Positions 1 through 8,566 are shown, numbered from the stretch's first letter. The stretch: 45,043 nt of DNA from Candidatus Cryptobacteroides intestinipullorum (GCA_018711225.1 DVIP01000053.1:1-45043), one strand, 5' to 3'. Program-made: numbers and translations. Notes: a model not told the origin generated them from the sequence alone.

Positions 1-11
1 CGGTGAAATTA

Positions 12-35
12 GGTAACTTGTAAGGTAACTTGTAA
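12..35. repeat. 12-bp tandem repeat, two exact copies
   Basis: GGTAACTTGTAA occurs twice back to back (12-23 and 24-35). Just after it, the short word ATGCG recurs three times between 46 and 70. The only reading frame from the left edge (from base 3) stops at 21-23, so this may be the tail of an upstream gene, but seven codons are too few to identify it. Confidence 0.6.
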
Positions 36-80
36 AACTATAAGATGCGACTGAATGCGATAGAATGCGGTTTTTATACA

Positions 81-119
81 ACAAGCCCCACCTAAAGTTT
101 TACTTTAAGTGGGGCTTGT
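81..119 (-). terminator. Strong hairpin downstream of the DUF2795 gene
   Basis: A 17-bp stem (81-97 with 103-119) closes a 5-base loop. It has one mismatch on the plus strand, which becomes a G-U pair in minus-strand RNA. It lies about 30 bases past the stop of the minus-strand gene at 148-369, so a transcript-end role there is the natural reading. No clean T-tract follows on either strand, so it may act as a 3' stabilising structure rather than a classical intrinsic terminator. Confidence 0.5.
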
Positions 120-147
120 AATTAACTAACAATCAGTTGGTTATACA

Positions 148-369
148 TCAGTATTCTTCCTCGTTAAAAAAGAAATCATCCTTGGTGGGATAGTCTGGCC
201 AGATATCCTCTATGCTTTCATATATTTCTCCGTCGTCTTCAAGTTCTTCAAGATTCTCAACTACCTCGAGAGGCGCTCCGGAACGTGTGGCATAGTCGAT
301 TAGTTCCTCTTTAGTAGCAGGCCAAGGAGCATCTTCAAGCCTATACGCAAGTTCAAGTGTCCAATACAT
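148..369 (-). CDS. Small acidic DUF2795 family protein
   Basis: This 73-residue protein begins MYWTLELAYRLEDAPWPATK and ends in an acidic, aromatic tail (DDFFFNEEEY). The central motif KEELIDYATRSGAPLEVVENL and the tail with IEDIWPDYPT match small Bacteroidota proteins I recognise as DUF2795, whose function is unknown. An open frame continues upstream, but its 61 extra residues are low-complexity and run over AT-rich intergenic DNA, so the ATG at 367-369 is the sensible start. There is no signal peptide or membrane segment, so it should be cytoplasmic. It is divergent from folE. A possible minus-strand -7 box (TATATTTG) lies at 446-453 without a clear -33 element. Confidence 0.8.
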   Translation of the reverse strand: MYWTLELAYRLEDAPWPATKEELIDYATRSGAPLEVVENLEELEDDGEIYESIEDIWPDYPTKDDFFFNEEEY

Positions 370-485
370 AGTTAAATCTGTTTTTATATCGTTTATTTTC
401 AGGTATTTGCGAATATTAAAAATTCTCTTTTCCACAAACAGGACGCAAATATATACAAAAAAAATATAACATGGATTCTTTTTGC

Positions 486-493
486 TAATTTTG
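486..493 (+). promoter_or_regulatory. Candidate -7 box for folE
   Basis: TAATTTTG fits the Bacteroidota -7 consensus TAnnTTTG. No good TTTG lies 19-21 bases upstream. Transcription would begin near 500, which argues against the GTG at 507 as the folE start and for the ATG at 546. Confidence 0.4.
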
Positions 494-545
494 CATCCGG
501 ATTGGAGTGAAACAATTTGCATACCAGACAATAAAGAATTGTGAA

Positions 546-1136
546 ATGGCATATTCGAAAGAAGAAAGATACACCGGAAACACCACGGAACTCATAGCCT
601 CGCACTACAGGGAAATATTGAAACTTATTGGAGAAGATCCTGACCGGGAAGGCCTGCTCAAGACTCCGGAAAGAGTGGCGAAAGCCCTGCAGTTCCTTAC
701 CCAGGGCTACGGACAGGACGGTTCGGAAATAATCAGCAGCGCGATATTCAAGGAAGAATACAAGCAGATGGTATTGGTAAAAGACATCGAACTCTACTCC
801 ACATGCGAGCACCACATCATGCCGTTTATCGGCAAAGCCCACGTGGCCTATATCCCTGACGGCTATATCACGGGACTCAGCAAGATAGCCAGGGTCGTGG
901 AAACATACGCCCGGAGACTGCAGGTGCAGGAACGCCTTACCGTCCAGATCAGAGACTGCATACAGCAGACCCTGCATCCTCTGGGAGTGGCCGTAGTCAT
1001 AGAAGCGGCGCATACGTGCATGCAGATACGCGGAGTTCAGAAAGCGAACGCCATAACCACCACATCCGCATTCTCTGGAGTATTCCTGAAAGACGAAAGG
1101 ACGAGAAACGAATTTCTGAACCTCATAAAAGGCTGA
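546..1136 (+). CDS. folE: GTP cyclohydrolase I
   Basis: FolE converts GTP to 7,8-dihydroneopterin triphosphate, the first step of tetrahydrofolate synthesis, as a cytoplasmic zinc-dependent decamer. The 196-residue protein has the zinc ligands in their family contexts: C87 and H90 in [10 protein letters not shown], and C158 in [10 protein letters not shown]. The conserved core [20 protein letters not shown] is also present. Length is normal for the family. An in-frame GTG at 507 would add 13 residues but sits almost on the predicted transcription start, so ATG 546 is preferred. The gene is followed 20 bases later by the receptor remnant. Confidence 0.95.
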   Translation: MAYSKEERYTGNTTELIASHYREILKLIGEDPDREGLLKTPERVAKALQFLTQGYGQDGSEIISSAIFKEEYKQMVLVKDIELYSTCEHHIMPFIGKAHVAYIPDGYITGLSKIARVVETYARRLQVQERLTVQIRDCIQQTLHPLGVAVVIEAAHTCMQIRGVQKANAITTTSAFSGVFLKDERTRNEFLNLIKG

Positions 1137-1156
1137 CACGAACACCGGCAACACCT

Positions 1157-1582
1157 ATGAACCTTCGAAAAATCCTTGTTTTCACCGCAATAACCGCAGT
1201 CCCGGCAGGACTTCCGGTATCAGGCAATGCCGCTCCGGAAAAACAGGACAGTCTCGCAGTTCAGGAACGGACCGGAATCATAGAAGAATCCGTCATTTCG
1301 TCAAGCAGGGACACAAGACAAATCGAAGGTGTGATGTCCGGAAATCTCAGGCTGAATGCCGAAAACTTCTCCGGACTTCCGAAATTTCTGGGCACAAACG
1401 ACATACTCAAAACACTCCAGCTGATACCGGGAGTACAGACATCGGGAGAACTCGATTCCGGAATATACATCAGAGGTAGCGACCCCGGCCAGACCCTCGT
1501 CATGCTTGACGGTGCGACGATCTATGCCCCCCATCATGGAATCATCGCATGCAACCGCCATAAATACGGCTGCAGCCATTAA
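1157..1582 (+). pseudogene. 5' remnant of a TonB-dependent receptor (plug domain only)
   Basis: The 141-codon frame begins MNLRKILVFTAITAVPAG, a signal peptide. It continues into a recognisable TonB-dependent receptor plug: FLGTNDILKTLQLIPGVQT, then SGIYIRGSDPGQTLVMLDGATIYAPHHG. In intact receptors this point is followed by more plug and a barrel of several hundred residues. Here the match ends near 1540 and a short unrelated tail (IIACNRHKYGCSH) reaches a stop at 1580-1582. The tail is antisense to the start of a lipoprotein gene on the other strand. The N-terminal carboxypeptidase-like repeat found in many such receptors is also absent. It cannot form a pore and is best read as a deletion product. 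Confidence 0.8.
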
Positions 1583-1600
1583 CAGAAATGTTTTTTTCAT
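1538..1600 (-). pseudogene. 5' remnant of a lipoprotein gene
   Basis: On the minus strand, ATG 1598-1600 opens with MKKTFLLMAAAVFMAVACDD, a textbook Bacteroidota lipoprotein signal peptide with Cys18 as the lipid site. After about 21 residues the frame runs into DNA that is the antisense of the receptor plug and ends at 1301 without recognisable protein. So the 3' parts of this gene and of the facing receptor gene appear to have been lost together. The breakpoint lies at about 1526-1545. Confidence 0.65.
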
Positions 1601-1607
1601 AGAATAT

Positions 1608-1678
1608 AAAAAAATAAAGTTTGCCGTTTTTCACACATTATGCTACATAATATAGCATAAAATGCTGTAACAGCAAAC
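1608..1678 (-). terminator. Structured terminator region after htpG
   Basis: Reading on the minus strand after htpG, GTTTGC (1673-1678) can pair with GCAAAC (1619-1624), followed by TTTATTTTTTT (1608-1618). Inside it, TTATGCTA (1638-1645) and TAGCATAA (1653-1660) form a perfect 8-bp dyad. The outer stem plus T-tract is consistent with intrinsic termination of htpG. The inner dyad could alternatively be an operator for the decayed lipoprotein gene at 1600. Confidence 0.5.
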
Positions 1679-1713
1679 CTTATCCGATACCCGGCATTAT
1701 ATCAGACCGGAGG

Positions 1714-3726
1714 CTATTTCAGGTAAGCATCCGCTATAACCTGCTCACTGCGTGAAATGAAATCGTACAGTTCCTTTCCTTTCAGCATTCCGTTGGAAAG
1801 AAGGGCAAGATCGGTAACCTGCTTCAGTATCTCGTTTCCTGCAGCAAACTCTTTCAGTTCGGCATTGCGAGCATTCACAGCCTCGTCTTTCCTGGCCTGC
1901 GCCTCTTTCTTCTGGTCTTCGGTAGCGTCCTTCGGCAATTCTGCTACCGGATCCACGGTCTCTTTTCCTGCGAAAGCTTCCGCCTTTGCCGCCATCACTT
2001 TCAGAATCAGAGGATTCTGCATATTCACCGTAATATTGTAGGATTCCGGCATCTCGCTGTAGAAATTCATTCCGCCGCCCAATGATGACATGTCCCGGTA
2101 ACGTCTCATGAACTCAGACTGTGTTATCAGAATAGGAGCGGCATTCTCTCCCAGATTCTCTTCCGTGACATAATAATTGTTTTCTGCCGGAAGAAGGCTT
2201 CTGAATATGGCATCCAGATCGGATTTGTCCTGTTCGCTCATTTCCGGACGGATGCGCTCCTCCTTCGGTATAAGATTGTCAATATTGTCAGAATCCACTC
2301 TGGCGAAACGGCTGTTTTCCACCTTGGTCTCCAGCAGATTCACGAAATGCGCATCCAGCTGGCAGTCCATCAGGAGCACATCGTAACCCTTCTTCTTCGC
2401 AGCCTCGACATACGGGTACTGAGCCACGGCATCCGTAGCGTAAAGGAAGACGACTTTCTTATCCTTGTCCGTCTGTTCGCTTTCGATAGCCTTCCTGTAA
2501 TCGTCTATACTGAAATACTTGTTGTCAGTATTCTTGAGCAGGCAGAACTTCATGGCCCTTTCGCAGAACTTTTCGTCAGACAGCATGCCGTACTCGATGA
2601 ACAGTTTCAGATTGTCCCATTTGCTTTCAAGCGCCTCCCTCTCGTTCTTGAATATCTCTTCAAGCCTGTCGGCCACCTTCCTAGTGATATAGCCGGAAAT
2701 CTTCTTCACATTGGCATCGCTCTGAAGATAACTTCTGGAAACATTCAGAGGAATGTCCGGAGAGTCTATGACACCATGCAGGAGTGTCAGGAAGTCAGGA
2801 ACGATGTTCTCTACGGAATCCGTCACGAACATCTGGTTGCAGTAAAGCTGTATCTTGTTTCGTGTCAGCTCCATCCTGTCCTTGATCTTCGGGAAGTACA
2901 GAATACCCGTCAGATGGAACGGATAGTCCACGTTAAGATGGATATAGAACAACGGTTCCTCCTGCATCGGATAAAGCGCCTTGTAGAAATCCATATAGTC
3001 CTTCTCTTTCAGATCGGAAGGTTTTCTGGTCCAGAGAGGTTCCGTTTTATTGACTATATTGTCCTTGTCAGTATCGACATATTTGCCGTCCTTCCATTCC
3101 TGCTCCTTGCCGAAAACGATAGGGACAGGCATGAACTTGCAGTATTTGTCGAGAAGATACTGTATCTTTCCCTTTTCCGCGAACTCTTTTTCCTCTTCGC
3201 CGATGTAAAGGGTGATGACAGAACCCCTGTCCGTCTTGTCGCTCTCCGAAATCTCGTATTCAGGACTTCCGTCACAAGACCATCTGACAGCCTTGGCACC
3301 GTCTTTCCAGGACAATGTATCAATAGTCACCTTGTCGGCCACCATGAAGGCCGAATAGAATCCCAGACCGAAATGTCCTATGATGCTGCTTATCTGGTCC
3401 TTGTATTTTTCGAGAAATTCACCTGCACTTGAAAATGCTATCTGGTTGATATACTTGTCTACTTCCTCCTCTGTCATTCCTATGCCCCGGTCGATGATCT
3501 TCAGTGTCCTGGCATCGGCGTCAAGTTCGACCCTGACGGAAAGATCTCCGAGTTCTCCCTTGAAATCGCCAGAAGAGGCCAGTGCCTTCATCTTCTGCGT
3601 GGCATCCACTGCGTTGGCGATCAGCTCCCTGAGGAAAATCTCGTGATCAGAGTACAGAAATTTCTTGATTACCGGGAAAATATTCTCGGTAGTTACTCCA
3701 ATAGTACCTTTATTTGTATTTGCCAT
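1714..3726 (-). CDS. htpG: Molecular chaperone HtpG (bacterial Hsp90)
   Basis: HtpG is a cytosolic ATP-dependent dimeric chaperone. The N-terminal GHKL ATPase signatures are all present: RELIANAVDA (about residues 33-42), IDRGIGMTEEE (78-88) and IGHFGLGFYSAFMVAD (116-131). The middle domain contains PLWTRKPSDL and the C-terminal domain has the expected length, giving 670 residues, normal for Bacteroidota. The open frame extends 39 codons further upstream into non-homologous sequence, so the start is set at ATG 3724-3726 (MANTNKGTIG). A palindromic element shared with the Rpn gene leader lies 14 bases upstream. Confidence 0.97.
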   Translation of the reverse strand: MANTNKGTIGVTTENIFPVIKKFLYSDHEIFLRELIANAVDATQKMKALASSGDFKGELGDLSVRVELDADARTLKIIDRGIGMTEEEVDKYINQIAFSSAGEFLEKYKDQISSIIGHFGLGFYSAFMVADKVTIDTLSWKDGAKAVRWSCDGSPEYEISESDKTDRGSVITLYIGEEEKEFAEKGKIQYLLDKYCKFMPVPIVFGKEQEWKDGKYVDTDKDNIVNKTEPLWTRKPSDLKEKDYMDFYKALYPMQEEPLFYIHLNVDYPFHLTGILYFPKIKDRMELTRNKIQLYCNQMFVTDSVENIVPDFLTLLHGVIDSPDIPLNVSRSYLQSDANVKKISGYITRKVADRLEEIFKNEREALESKWDNLKLFIEYGMLSDEKFCERAMKFCLLKNTDNKYFSIDDYRKAIESEQTDKDKKVVFLYATDAVAQYPYVEAAKKKGYDVLLMDCQLDAHFVNLLETKVENSRFARVDSDNIDNLIPKEERIRPEMSEQDKSDLDAIFRSLLPAENNYYVTEENLGENAAPILITQSEFMRRYRDMSSLGGGMNFYSEMPESYNITVNMQNPLILKVMAAKAEAFAGKETVDPVAELPKDATEDQKKEAQARKDEAVNARNAELKEFAAGNEILKQVTDLALLSNGMLKGKELYDFISRSEQVIADAYLK

Positions 3727-3739
3727 AATCGAATATATT

Positions 3740-3758
3740 TTACGATTTCTTCGAAATC
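3740..3758. repeat. 19-bp element upstream of htpG, copy 1
   Basis: TTACGATTTCTTCGAAATC, containing the inverted repeat GATTTC-TTC-GAAATC, lies between htpG and its upstream neighbour. An exact second copy occurs at 32935-32953, upstream of the Rpn-family gene and in the same orientation relative to the gene. Confidence 0.7.
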
Positions 3759-3839
3759 TCTTTCCTTTTTCATGCTCGAGCCCTTTCAAGTCAAAATCCG
3801 TTCCCCCGGGAATATACTGACAAAAAGTCAGTCCGCCCG

Positions 3840-4631
3840 TCACTCCAGGCTCACATCATAAAGGACATTGTCCGGAGTATATGTTATGCTGCAATAGTCC
3901 AGCATGTTGCCATCCCTGTAGATTGTAACGCCGAAGCTGCCTTCTGTCAGCCTCATGGCATACCCGAAGAAGGCGCTGTAATTGTCCGACACGCCCATAT
4001 CCTTGTGATGGCGGAGTTCAAGCCCGTCCTCCGAAGTGCCGCACACGGATTCATAGCCGCCATCCTCCGTCGTACGGCCGGAAGCAGTGACCCTGTAGCC
4101 AGAATATCCGTCCCCGTCACCTGTATATTTCACCACAATCTGCTCGTCGTCATACTCTACGGATATCCCGTCACATACCCTGGACACGATCATCCACGTA
4201 TCGCTGCCTATGCACCTTATGCGATAATCCTCCTGGCCTCGGAAATAGTATGGGTCCGCGAAATATTGGGACGTCAGCGACACTGTCCACTCCGAACCGG
4301 TCTCGCCGAATCTCTGTCCATAGGAATAGACGTTGGCACAATCCGGAAGGTTGATCGAATTGCGGTCAATATGCCTGATACCTCCAGGAAAGACTGAATT
4401 TATGTCAAAATCCTCCCTTTCAGAATCATCAAGGGAAAGATATGCCTCCGCCTCGCGTGCGATAATTACGGCCGACGCCGGACGCATGACATATTCCACC
4501 TCGACGATATCCTCCGAATAATGAATTATACTGTACTTGTCACGGTAGCTGCCGCTCCCGGTATCGACCATACACGAGACGGCCGGAACAAGCAGCAGCA
4601 TCAATGCCGGAATACGTAAAAATCTGTTCAT
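3840..4631 (-). CDS. Lipoprotein of unknown function (pair 2)
   Basis: The 263-residue protein has a type II signal peptide (MNRFLRIPALMLLLVPAVSC, Cys20). The mature part is acidic and rich in Tyr, Ser and Asp, has no membrane segment, and looks beta-rich. I recognise no family. It is the last gene of a four-gene minus-strand run in which barrel and lipoprotein genes alternate, and it starts 62 bases after the barrel gene at 4694. The context suggests an envelope protein working with that barrel, which is inference only. A short CTGAC/GTCAG dyad (3817-3831) follows the stop. Confidence 0.7.
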   Translation of the reverse strand: MNRFLRIPALMLLLVPAVSCMVDTGSGSYRDKYSIIHYSEDIVEVEYVMRPASAVIIAREAEAYLSLDDSEREDFDINSVFPGGIRHIDRNSINLPDCANVYSYGQRFGETGSEWTVSLTSQYFADPYYFRGQEDYRIRCIGSDTWMIVSRVCDGISVEYDDEQIVVKYTGDGDGYSGYRVTASGRTTEDGGYESVCGTSEDGLELRHHKDMGVSDNYSAFFGYAMRLTEGSFGVTIYRDGNMLDYCSITYTPDNVLYDVSLE

Positions 4632-4693
4632 GACAACACTCCCAAAGAATTACAAATAAAACACTGTCTTCCTGCCGGCAGGCGGAATTTCAC

Positions 4694-5374
4694 TCAGAAA
4701 CGCACGCCGACACCTGCCATTCCGCCAAGGAATTGCGTACCGATGCCTGCCTCGGCAAAACCATAGACCCTGCGCCCGACGGATATTCCCACAGGGGTCA
4801 CCTGCACCACAGGATACAGCATAAGGTCCGTATATCCGAAATCCCTCTCCGTCATGCTGCCGAGCGTCAGTCCGAGGCCTATTGCAGAATACATGCGTAC
4901 CATATCCCTGTTCAGCCAGTTGAATCTTGCCTCCGGGACAATGGAGACAGAGATACCGCTGTTCTGCCCTGCCCTGCGCCCGGTCATGGGATCATAGACA
5001 TTCTGGAAAATACCGTTGAACCCGAGACCTACAGTCAGCGCAAACCATCGTTTGAAATTGATGTCGAACTCCGCGGATATCAGTCCGGTCATGTACGCCG
5101 GACCACGGTAATCCCTGTATATGTCCTCCATGGAAGACGGGATATAATAATTCATGTCATTATATTTCATGAAAAGCGGGAAACTGTCGAAAAAGAACAG
5201 GCCGTCCGCTAGCGGATAACCTCCCCAGCCGATTCTTATCTCATAATCATAGATTCCGGCACCCTTGTCCTTGCCGTCCGGAGTCCTGGCACAGCTTTCC
5301 GCACCCGGCAGGAATCCGGCCACCGAAAAGAAGAGCAGGAACAAAGCAGCAAATACTACAAAACGTCTTGACAT
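4694..5374 (-). CDS. Outer-membrane beta-barrel protein (pair 2)
   Basis: The 226-residue protein starts with a signal peptide (MSRRFVVFAALFLLFFSVAG). Its second half shows alternating polar/hydrophobic strands and ends in GMAGVGVRF, a terminal aromatic typical of barrels assembled by BamA. The last 40 residues parallel the barrel encoded at 6226: TPVGISVGRRVYGFAEAGIG here against TPLGVQFGRRLFGFAEIGIG there. The two are therefore paralogues. It lies 3 bases after the lipoprotein gene at 5378, so the genes are probably cotranscribed. Function is unknown; a small structural or transport barrel is likely. Confidence 0.75.
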   Translation of the reverse strand: MSRRFVVFAALFLLFFSVAGFLPGAESCARTPDGKDKGAGIYDYEIRIGWGGYPLADGLFFFDSFPLFMKYNDMNYYIPSSMEDIYRDYRGPAYMTGLISAEFDINFKRWFALTVGLGFNGIFQNVYDPMTGRRAGQNSGISVSIVPEARFNWLNRDMVRMYSAIGLGLTLGSMTERDFGYTDLMLYPVVQVTPVGISVGRRVYGFAEAGIGTQFLGGMAGVGVRF

Positions 5375-5377
5375 AAC

Positions 5378-6181
5378 TTATCCTATAATATAATCGACCG
5401 ATCTGTCATAAATCCTGTCAAAAGGAAGGCATCTCACCGTGGTCACGCCTCTGACAATGGATACACTGTCATCGGAGAACTCCACGTCGAACTCGTCGGT
5501 AAAACCGTCAGGTTCGGAATACACATAATGCAGACAGCCTTCCGAAGCCTGGTATGCAGTGTCCGAAACAGATACGGAACGTCTTCTGGCAGGTTTGCCT
5601 GAAACGGAAGATATACTGCATGAATAAGCCTGGAAAGGACAGGCTATGCTGCATTCATCCATCACGATCCATCCATCTTCGCACCTTACTGTCGCCCCGG
5701 CAGTCAGGACATCCGTATCCGTCGGCACGGAACCTTCACCGTCCTCATACCTCAACGTGATCCGGAAGGCCCTGCCGTCATCAGTCACGGAATAAATCCC
5801 GTTCCGGACACCTCCATCCAAATAGTACGAATGTCTGTACATATCCACAGAAAAGGTGCCGTCATCCTCCAGGGATATGCTGCCATGGCCCGGGATGTCG
5901 GCATACTCATAGAACAGGCAGCTGTCCCAGTCCAGACTGATCCCGAAGTAGGACTCTGCAAAAGCTTCGGCCGCCTCCCTGTCTTCACGCAACTCCTGGT
6001 ATCCGCTGAAAAAATCGGCAAGTTCGGCCACCATGAACAGCTCATTGACATAGGCCCGGTATGTATCCTGGGCCACAATATATCCCGGCTCCTGGACATA
6101 TTCCTTGTCATCATATATCTTGCATGACATAAGGCACAGGGATGCCGCCGCCATTACCATATATCTGTAAGTCTTCCTCAT
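5378..6181 (-). CDS. Lipoprotein of unknown function (pair 1)
   Basis: From ATG 6181 the protein has 267 residues and starts MRKTYRYMVMAAASLCLMSC, a lipoprotein signal with Cys20. An in-frame ATG at 6191-6193 adds only four residues, and the longest open frame adds nine more of unlikely sequence. The mature part is acidic and beta-rich with several cysteines (for example DECSIACPFQAYSCSIS) and belongs to no family I recognise. It lies 44 bases after the barrel gene at 6226 and 3 bases before the one at 4694. It shows no obvious similarity to the lipoprotein at 3840. Confidence 0.7.
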   Translation of the reverse strand: MRKTYRYMVMAAASLCLMSCKIYDDKEYVQEPGYIVAQDTYRAYVNELFMVAELADFFSGYQELREDREAAEAFAESYFGISLDWDSCLFYEYADIPGHGSISLEDDGTFSVDMYRHSYYLDGGVRNGIYSVTDDGRAFRITLRYEDGEGSVPTDTDVLTAGATVRCEDGWIVMDECSIACPFQAYSCSISSVSGKPARRRSVSVSDTAYQASEGCLHYVYSEPDGFTDEFDVEFSDDSVSIVRGVTTVRCLPFDRIYDRSVDYIIG

Positions 6182-6225
6182 AATCCGAATCATATTAATA
6201 TTCCATACGCCCGGCTGCATTCCGG

Positions 6226-6867
6226 TCAGAACCTGTACCCTATTCCTGCCGCTGCTCCGCTGAAATAATGCCCGATACCTATCTCGGCAAATCCGAAAAG
6301 GCGTCTTCCGAACTGCACACCGAGAGGCGTGAACTGGAAGGCGGTCACAATGTCATGGATCCTTGTCCCTTGTCCGAGACCGTTTACAGGATCGTTGTAG
6401 CCGTATTTGTAAGAGAGTCCGAGGCCGAGATATGAATACAGTCTTACAGCAGGTCTGTTGTACCAGCTGACCTTGAAAGATGCCATTGCAGAAAGATAAG
6501 AATCAAGGCTTTCCGCCACTTTCACGTCGCCTTCCCTGCTGAAACGGTCTATCCATCCGGACTCGTAGAAGACATTCGTCTGGATTGCGAGGACCTTCGT
6601 GAAGTTATAGGTATACCCCAGCGACCATATGCCGGAAACATATTCACGCTCATAATACCGGGAACTTTCATATATACCCGGGAAAGAAAAGTGGTCAAAC
6701 GGAGATTTATGGTCATAGCCGAATGAATATCTGCCGGGAACAATTCCCGTAGACACCTGGAATTCATGATGTTTCAGCACGAATTCCTGTCTGCCGGCAA
6801 CATCGGCGGCATTCACGGCAAGCGGCAGAAGCATCAAAACATACAAAACAAGTCCGAATCTTCCCAT
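6226..6867 (-). CDS. Outer-membrane beta-barrel protein (pair 1)
   Basis: The 213-residue protein has a signal peptide (MGRFGLVLYVLMLLPLAVNA) and a barrel-like body with repeated aromatic strands, for example SLGYTYNFTKVLAIQTNVFY. It ends in AAAGIGYRF, a C-terminal phenylalanine expected of Bam substrates. Its C-terminal third is clearly paralogous to the barrel at 4694. It is the first of four alternating barrel and lipoprotein genes. It begins 55 bases after the acyl-CoA ligase gene and could share its transcript. The specific function cannot be deduced. Confidence 0.75.
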   Translation of the reverse strand: MGRFGLVLYVLMLLPLAVNAADVAGRQEFVLKHHEFQVSTGIVPGRYSFGYDHKSPFDHFSFPGIYESSRYYEREYVSGIWSLGYTYNFTKVLAIQTNVFYESGWIDRFSREGDVKVAESLDSYLSAMASFKVSWYNRPAVRLYSYLGLGLSYKYGYNDPVNGLGQGTRIHDIVTAFQFTPLGVQFGRRLFGFAEIGIGHYFSGAAAGIGYRF

Positions 6868-6922
6868 AACTGAAAAACTTCGGACTTAAAGATGCGAAAT
6901 CGTATTGTATCGTTGCAGGATG

Positions 6923-8566
6923 TCACTGATACAGGAAGCGTCTGATACTCATCTTCGGAGTCTTCTCGAAAGGTTGTTCCTGAGGCTCAAGCTTCGACAG
7001 CCTGCTGTAGGCCGGCAGATCCTTGTTGACATCAGCAAGAATTGACCTGAGGCAGCTGTCCGCGGCAGCCTCGTCAAGGCCGTCCGCCGCCATCCTGTCA
7101 CTGTCCATATATACCAGTCCGACAAGCCTGGAAGCCCTGTCCACCACCACGGATTCGACCACATAAGGCTGGTTGTTCAGCAAGGCCTCGATTTCTTCCG
7201 GATATATGTTCTGTCCGTTGGAAGACAATATCATGTTCTTGCTCCGTCCACGTATGAAGATATTCCCGGCCTTGTCGATCACGCCGAGATCGCCTGTCCT
7301 CAGCCAGCCGTCCGCAGTAAAGGCGGCAGCACTCGCTTCCGGATTCTTGTAATATCCGGCCATGACATTGACACCCTTCACCTGTATTTCTCCCACAATA
7401 TCAGACGGGGATGCAGAATCTATACGCACATCTATCCTGTCTACCTTCCGTCCGCATGAACGCGGCACGAACTTCTGCCACGGAGCATAGCCGAAAAGCG
7501 GCGCACCCTCCGTCATGCCGTAGCCGACGGTGAACGGCAGGCGGAACTTCATGAACCACGACTCCACCTCCGGATTGAGTGCGGCTCCGCCCATTATGAG
7601 AGAACGCACTTGTCCGCCGAACGCAGACATCAGTTTCTCCCTTATTTTCCTGAATATGATACTGTTTACTACAGGCACATGCACCAGTACCTTCATCAGC
7701 GGCTTCCTGAGCACAGGCTGTACGGAACTCTTGAATATCTTCTCCATGACCAGAGGTACCGTGATGACGAGATACGGCTTCAGTTCCGCCATCGCGCCAA
7801 GCAGGAGGGCCGGAGTAGGGGTCTTGCCCAGGAAATTGACTGTGACACCGCCGCACAGAGGGTAAAGGAATTCGAACACCATACCGTACATATGCGCCAT
7901 GGGAAGCATGGATACGATATTCTCCCCGGGGCTGCACGGCATATTCTCAAGTCCGAACTCGATATTCGAGCTCAGTGCGTCATATCTGATCATCACGCCC
8001 TTCGGAGCACTCGTGGTCCCGGACGTATAGTTTATCAGGGCGATATCGCCGCCATTGTCAGACGGATAGGATACATCGGCGACTGAAAATCCGTCGGGAT
8101 ACATGGAAGAGAAGATGGAAGACGCCTTTCCGAACGCTTCACTTACCTTCCCGTCCCGGCAGTAGAGCATGCTGAAATCGCCCACGGATACTGCTGCCTG
8201 GAGAAGCGGCATCTTAGCGGCATCAAGCTTCTTCCACAAATCAGTGTCGGTAAATAGGAGCTTGCTCTCGGAATGGTCCACAAGGGCGTTGATACTTTCC
8301 GGATGGAAGTCGGCGAGAATCGGCACAGTCACCGCACCGTATGTGTTGGCGGCAAGGAAGCATACCGCCCATCTCGCGGAATTCCTGGCACATACGGCAA
8401 TCTTGTCGCCTTTCTGTATCCCGGCCTCCCTGAAAAAAATATGGAACTTCTCAATATAGGCGGCTGTCTCACCGAAAGTGAACGACTCCCCTTTGAAATT
8501 ACTCAATGCCTTCCCGTCCCAATGAGACTTGACAATATTTTCCAGACGTGACAGATAATGTTTCAT
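6923..8566 (-). CDS. AMP-forming acyl-CoA ligase (long-chain fatty acid-CoA ligase-like)
   Basis: This ANL-superfamily enzyme activates a carboxylic acid, probably a fatty acid, as acyl-AMP and then acyl-CoA. Of its 547 residues, the core motifs are in order: the phosphate loop NYTSGTTSAPKGV (179-191, with Ser where Gly is usual after TSGTT), GYGMTEGAP (348-356), WLRTGDLG (421-428) and GRSKNMILSSNGQNIYPEEIE (440-460). The catalytic lysine is probably K538 in EKTPKMSIRR. There is no signal peptide, so it should be cytoplasmic or membrane-peripheral. A good minus-strand promoter lies upstream at 8625-8656. Substrate chain length cannot be read from the sequence. Confidence 0.88.
   Translation of the reverse strand: MKHYLSRLENIVKSHWDGKALSNFKGESFTFGETAAYIEKFHIFFREAGIQKGDKIAVCARNSARWAVCFLAANTYGAVTVPILADFHPESINALVDHSESKLLFTDTDLWKKLDAAKMPLLQAAVSVGDFSMLYCRDGKVSEAFGKASSIFSSMYPDGFSVADVSYPSDNGGDIALINYTSGTTSAPKGVMIRYDALSSNIEFGLENMPCSPGENIVSMLPMAHMYGMVFEFLYPLCGGVTVNFLGKTPTPALLLGAMAELKPYLVITVPLVMEKIFKSSVQPVLRKPLMKVLVHVPVVNSIIFRKIREKLMSAFGGQVRSLIMGGAALNPEVESWFMKFRLPFTVGYGMTEGAPLFGYAPWQKFVPRSCGRKVDRIDVRIDSASPSDIVGEIQVKGVNVMAGYYKNPEASAAAFTADGWLRTGDLGVIDKAGNIFIRGRSKNMILSSNGQNIYPEEIEALLNNQPYVVESVVVDRASRLVGLVYMDSDRMAADGLDEAAADSCLRSILADVNKDLPAYSRLSKLEPQEQPFEKTPKMSIRRFLYQ

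Noticed and set aside
1301..1600. 99-residue chimeric lipoprotein on the minus strand
   Set aside because: Only the first 21 residues look like protein. The rest is antisense of the receptor plug, so it is treated as a remnant.
2347..3432. 361-codon plus-strand open frame
   Set aside because: It is antisense to htpG and has no family features.
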